Source of the DNA: Proteiniphilum sp. | Lineage (GTDB): Bacteria; Bacteroidota; Bacteroidia; Bacteroidales; Dysgonomonadaceae | Length of the DNA: 6,238 nt | Assembly (NCBI GenBank): GCA_031255275.1 | Contig: JAIRSV010000079.1 | Coordinates: forward strand, 1 to 6,238 | Direction of reading: 5' to 3' | In this document: one piece after another, positions 5,792 through 6,238 of the stretch | Layout of the letters: each line of letters starts with the position of its first letter | Position numbering within the stretch: the stretch's first letter is position 1 | Position numbers and translations under genes: made by a program | Notes under the pieces: generated by a model | What the model was told of the DNA's origin: nothing | Seen by the model: the letters and a program-made list of their open reading frames with translations, nothing else | Database searches by the model: none

Positions 5792-6238
5792 TTATACGAT
5801 ATTCTTAGAATAGAGTTTGTCTATCAGATCCTGCCTGCCCATTCGTTTGAGCTTTCTGATCAGGGAATGTTTCTGATCCGGATCGTACCAGAAGAAAAAT
5901 TGGCGCTGGGCGTTTTTCTCATCCTTGCTTTTGGCCGTGAATACCGGCTTTAGCGTGTAGGGGTGAACGCCGGTGTAGTATATTTCGGTAGCAAGCGTCA
6001 TGGGAGACGGTGTGAAGTCCTGTACCTGCTCCAATCTGAAATTCAGCTTTTTGGTGATAACGGCCAGTTCGGCCATATCTTCCTCCGTACATCCCGGATG
6101 GGAAGAGATGAAATAGGGAATAAGCTGCTGGTTCAGCGCATATTTTTTGTTTACTTCGTCGAAGATTTGCTTAAAGCGGTCGAAGAATTGAAACGAGGGT
6201 TTCCGCATGATATTCAGCGTTTCGGTAGAGGTGTGTTC
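5792..6238 (-). CDS. YgiQ-family radical SAM protein, C-terminal 148 residues (5' end cut by window edge)
   Basis: The C-terminal part of a YgiQ (UPF0313) radical SAM protein of unknown substrate. The frame is open to the right edge (EHTSTETLNIM precedes the internal Met at 6206-6208), so that Met is not the start. It aligns with E. coli YgiQ through EHT, YDRFK/FDRFK, LIPYFISSHPG, EDM, FRLEQVQDFTPSPM and YYTG. These belong to the end of the radical SAM barrel and the start of the C-terminal extension. The CxxxCxxC cluster motif would lie upstream, outside the window, and cannot be checked. The C-terminus is a short basic tail ending at the TAA at 5792-5794. YgiQ proteins are commonly about 600-700 residues long. 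There is no evident functional link to the fucose genes. Confidence 0.9.
   Translation of the reverse strand, partial: EHTSTETLNIMRKPSFQFFDRFKQIFDEVNKKYALNQQLIPYFISSHPGCTEEDMAELAVITKKLNFRLEQVQDFTPSPMTLATEIYYTGVHPYTLKPVFTAKSKDEKNAQRQFFFWYDPDQKHSLIRKLKRMGRQDLIDKLYSKNIV

Noticed and set aside
6206..6208. ATG at 6206-6208 as the start of a small separate gene
   Set aside because: The frame continues upstream to the window edge with YgiQ-like sequence (EHT and following), so this Met is internal.
1..6238. CRISPR arrays, tRNA or rRNA genes, insertion sequences, defence genes
   Set aside because: No regularly spaced repeats, cloverleaf sequences, transposase motifs or defence domains were seen. 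The window is almost filled by six ordinary metabolic and cell-envelope genes.

Overview
The window reads as a chromosomal segment of a gut-type Bacteroidetes, probably Bacteroidales. The evidence is a GntR-type fucose regulator of the Bacteroides FucR kind, a NigD-like lipoprotein (a family essentially confined to Bacteroidetes), a Bacteroides-type -7 promoter box (TAnnTTTG) and A-rich regions ahead of start codons in place of clear Shine-Dalgarno sites. All recognised genes lie on the minus strand, so transcription runs from high to low coordinates.

From right to left: (1) the C-terminal 148 residues of a YgiQ-type radical SAM protein, cut by the right edge; (2) a 139-base spacer holding an imperfect direct repeat; (3) a NigD-like secreted lipoprotein; (4) a spacer of about 200 bases with a strong hairpin terminator for the NigD-like gene, then the promoter and candidate operator of the next unit; (5) an L-fucose operon: fucR (GntR-type regulator), fucI (L-fucose isomerase), fucP (L-fucose:H+ symporter) and the start of a secreted GH29 alpha-L-fucosidase, cut by the left edge. 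The gaps inside the operon are 57, 16 and 22 bases.

The operon is coherent. The exported fucosidase would release L-fucose from host or dietary glycans in the periplasm, FucP would import it, and FucI would convert it to L-fuculose. FucR is the likely fucose-responsive controller. No fuculokinase or fuculose-phosphate aldolase gene lies between fucI and fucP, unlike the fucRIAKXP order reported for Bacteroides thetaiotaomicron, so these steps must be encoded elsewhere or beyond the left edge.

The best new observation is a pair of near-identical sites, one across the predicted fucR transcription start and one in the fucR-fucI gap. They match at 18 of 20 positions once a 5-base tandem TACTG unit is removed from the fucR copy. 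These are good candidates for the FucR operator. I found no novel defence system, mobile element, CRISPR array or RNA gene.
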